A stretch of DNA of 64,000 bases. Origin: Pedobacter ghigonis. GTDB lineage: Bacteria > Bacteroidota > Bacteroidia > Sphingobacteriales > Sphingobacteriaceae. The stretch spans positions 39,613-103,612 of the forward strand of contig NZ_CAESCM010000019.1 in the NCBI RefSeq assembly GCF_903166585.1. The letters are read 5' to 3'. Numbering within the stretch: the first letter of the stretch is position 1; each line of letters opens with the position of its first letter. The position numbers and the translations under genes are program-made. Below are positions 62,531 through 64,000 of this stretch, piece by piece. The notes beneath the pieces were generated by a model. The model was not told where the DNA came from and did not search any database. It worked only from the letters and a program-made list of their open reading frames with translations.

Positions 62531-63145
62531 ATGCTTAAAACAACTTTTATCGACCTGATAAGCAAGTATACCAACGATGATCGCTTAATAACTGAGTTAT
62601 GGGCGGAGATTGAGCAGAAATATACAGCTAAGCAAAGACATTACCATACCCTCACTCACCTTCAAAGCTTATTAAAACAACTTCTTGAAATAAAAGATAA
62701 AATCGCGAATTGGGACCCCATCTTATTTACCCTGTATTATCACGACATTATTTATGATGCGCAAAAAGGCGATAACGAAGAAAAAAGTGCAGAACTTGCT
62801 GAGATAAGGATGAAACAGCTTTCAGTCCCTGATCAGTTCATTATAATCTGTAAGAGCCAAATATTAGCAACAAAAAACCATCTCAGTGACCATGATAGTG
62901 ATACAAATTATTTTACTGATGCAGATCTCTCTATTTTAGGCCAGGCTTTGGAAGATTACACAATTTATTATCAAAATATAAGAAAAGAATACGCCGTCTA
63001 CCCAGACCTGATTTATAAATCTGGACGCGAAAAAGTTTTACAGCACTTCCTGATGATGGAACGAATCTACAAAACAGATTATTTCTACCATAAATTTGAA
63101 CACCAGGCCAAAAAGAACCTTCAATTTGAATTGGAGCACCTTTAA
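62531..63145 (+). CDS. Predicted HD-superfamily metal-dependent phosphohydrolase
   Basis: 204 residues, the usual size for this COG4339-type family. Metal ligands HYHTLTHL (about 38-45), the HD pair in LYYHDIIYD (about 67-75), the KNHL His and the late DADLSILG Asp are in the HD order. Substrate unknown. Monocistronic. Confidence 0.88.
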   Translation: MLKTTFIDLISKYTNDDRLITELWAEIEQKYTAKQRHYHTLTHLQSLLKQLLEIKDKIANWDPILFTLYYHDIIYDAQKGDNEEKSAELAEIRMKQLSVPDQFIIICKSQILATKNHLSDHDSDTNYFTDADLSILGQALEDYTIYYQNIRKEYAVYPDLIYKSGREKVLQHFLMMERIYKTDYFYHKFEHQAKKNLQFELEHL

Positions 63146-63179
63146 TTTTTGCACCCTAAAACCCAATGCTTAAACTCCT

Positions 63180-63758
63180 ATGGCTGAGAAAACAACTGAA
63201 ACTTTTTGTCCTACGGGCCGCGCAGCCTGGCGCGAATGGCTGTTGAAAAACCATGACACCAAACAATCGGTTTGGCTGGTTTGCTATAAGACCAAAGCCA
63301 ACAAACCAACCCTATCCTGGAGTGATGCTGTAGAAGAAGCGCTTTGCTTTGGCTGGATTGACAGCATTAGAAAAACAATTGACGAAGAAAGTTTTACGCA
63401 ATTTTTTAGCAGGCGAAAACCAAATAGTGGTTGGTCGAAAATTAACAAGGCCAAGGTTGAGCAGTTAGCTGCTGCAGGCTTAATGACGCAGGCCGGGCTC
63501 GAATGTATCAATCGTGCAAAAGAAAACGGCTCATGGACCATTTTAGATGAAGTGGAAGAACTCGTTATACCTGCCGATTTAGCAACAGCGCTGGAAGATA
63601 CAGCAGGCTCAAAAACGTTTTTTATGGGCTTAAGTAAATCGGTACGTAAGGCCATGCTACAATGGATTACTTTTGCCAAACGACCCGAAACCAGGCAAAA
63701 AAGAATTGCAGAACTGGTTGAACTGGCCAGCCAAAATAAAAAACCTAAGCAGTTTTAA
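63180..63758 (+). CDS. YdeI/OmpD-associated (OmdA) family protein
   Basis: 192 residues. The family core includes REWLLKNHDTKQSVWLVCYKT, LSWSDAVEEALCFGWIDSIRK, the FTQFFSRRKPNSGWSKINKAKVEQL block and the C-terminal SKSVRKAMLQWITFAKRPETRQKRIAELV. Often linked to stress or cation tolerance, but no enzyme activity is assigned. Last complete gene of the window. Confidence 0.9.
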   Translation: MAEKTTETFCPTGRAAWREWLLKNHDTKQSVWLVCYKTKANKPTLSWSDAVEEALCFGWIDSIRKTIDEESFTQFFSRRKPNSGWSKINKAKVEQLAAAGLMTQAGLECINRAKENGSWTILDEVEELVIPADLATALEDTAGSKTFFMGLSKSVRKAMLQWITFAKRPETRQKRIAELVELASQNKKPKQF

Positions 63759-63764
63759 TTTTTA

Positions 63765-63935
63765 GTTTAACTGCTAGCTTACGGTTAGTCCGGATTTGTA
63801 ATCCCGATTGTTTAATAAACATTTCTTAATTTATTTAAGTGGGTTAAAAATTATAGGCCAGGTCTGGATTGCAAATTAGGAGTGTTCGAAACCTTACGGC
63901 CCTCTAAAGACCAGATCTGGATTACCCCCACAGGC
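63765..63935. repeat. Degenerate TCCGGATTTGTAATCC / TCTGGATT repeat
   Basis: Three related words: TCCGGATTTGTAATCC (63790-63805), TCTGGATTGCAAAT (about 63864-63877) and TCTGGATTAC (about 63908-63917), in a gap without a gene. The last 65 bases show nothing further. Confidence 0.35.
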
Positions 63936-64000
63936 GATAACTATCTGAATGGTAACCATGTCATCTAGTTCCATTGAGATTCGTCTTTTTGCTGTTTTAT

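Overview
The window looks like a chromosomal segment of a Bacteroidota bacterium of the Sphingobacteriaceae type (Pedobacter-like). This rests on the protein set (GH3-like protein, OstA_2-type protein, YpdA and BshA for bacillithiol, DUF2752/CCC-motif membrane proteins, GH29 fucosidase with discoidin domain, sulfatase), on promoters with the Bacteroidota -7 element TAnnTTTG, on weak Shine-Dalgarno sites, and on many intergenic palindromic repeats. The species assignment is inference. I see no tRNA, rRNA, CRISPR array, intact insertion sequence or prophage.

Layout. 1-8.7 kb: 3' part of a diadenylate cyclase gene, a bacilliredoxin, a DUF2752/YkvA/CCC-motif membrane cluster, a GH3 family protein, lptB, recJ, an unknown AT-rich gene and a sulfatase. 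8.8-17.6 kb: an MBL hydrolase, a 0.4 kb gap with a probable group II intron remnant, YceI, a VOC protein, gcvP, a lipoprotein, an EamA transporter and pdxJ. 17.6-32.2 kb: GT39 plus GtrA, a polysaccharide deacetylase-like protein, ahcY, a Gfo/Idh/MocA oxidoreductase, GH29 fucosidase, GNAT, a CBS protein, M28 peptidase, TerC and a polyprenyl synthase. 32.5-36 kb: two esterase-like hydrolases around an AT-rich accessory patch of unknown genes, one split by a frameshift at a run of ten A. 36.3-47.1 kb: YpdA, an MBL-rhodanese protein, asparaginase, TatD, uvrA, an orphan immunity-like gene, a flavodoxin-reductase-like ferredoxin fusion and a lytic transglycosylase. 47.3-64 kb: pseudouridine synthase with a repeat-rich arm, a lactonase/SRPBCC/PhyH operon, a J-KTSC protein, bshA, tilS, an OstA-like protein, rdgB, a SurA-like pair with MoxR, an HD protein and a YdeI/OmpD-associated protein.

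How genes work together. bshA, the bacilliredoxin, YpdA and the MBL-rhodanese protein describe a bacillithiol and persulfide redox network spread over the window. lptB, the OstA-like protein, surA and its partner, and the lytic transglycosylase serve the cell envelope. Most genes are ordinary housekeeping genes. The unusual material sits in the gaps (several palindromic repeat families, an intron relic) and in small AT-rich accessory genes at 6.8, 27.8, 33.5-34.5 and 44.5 kb.
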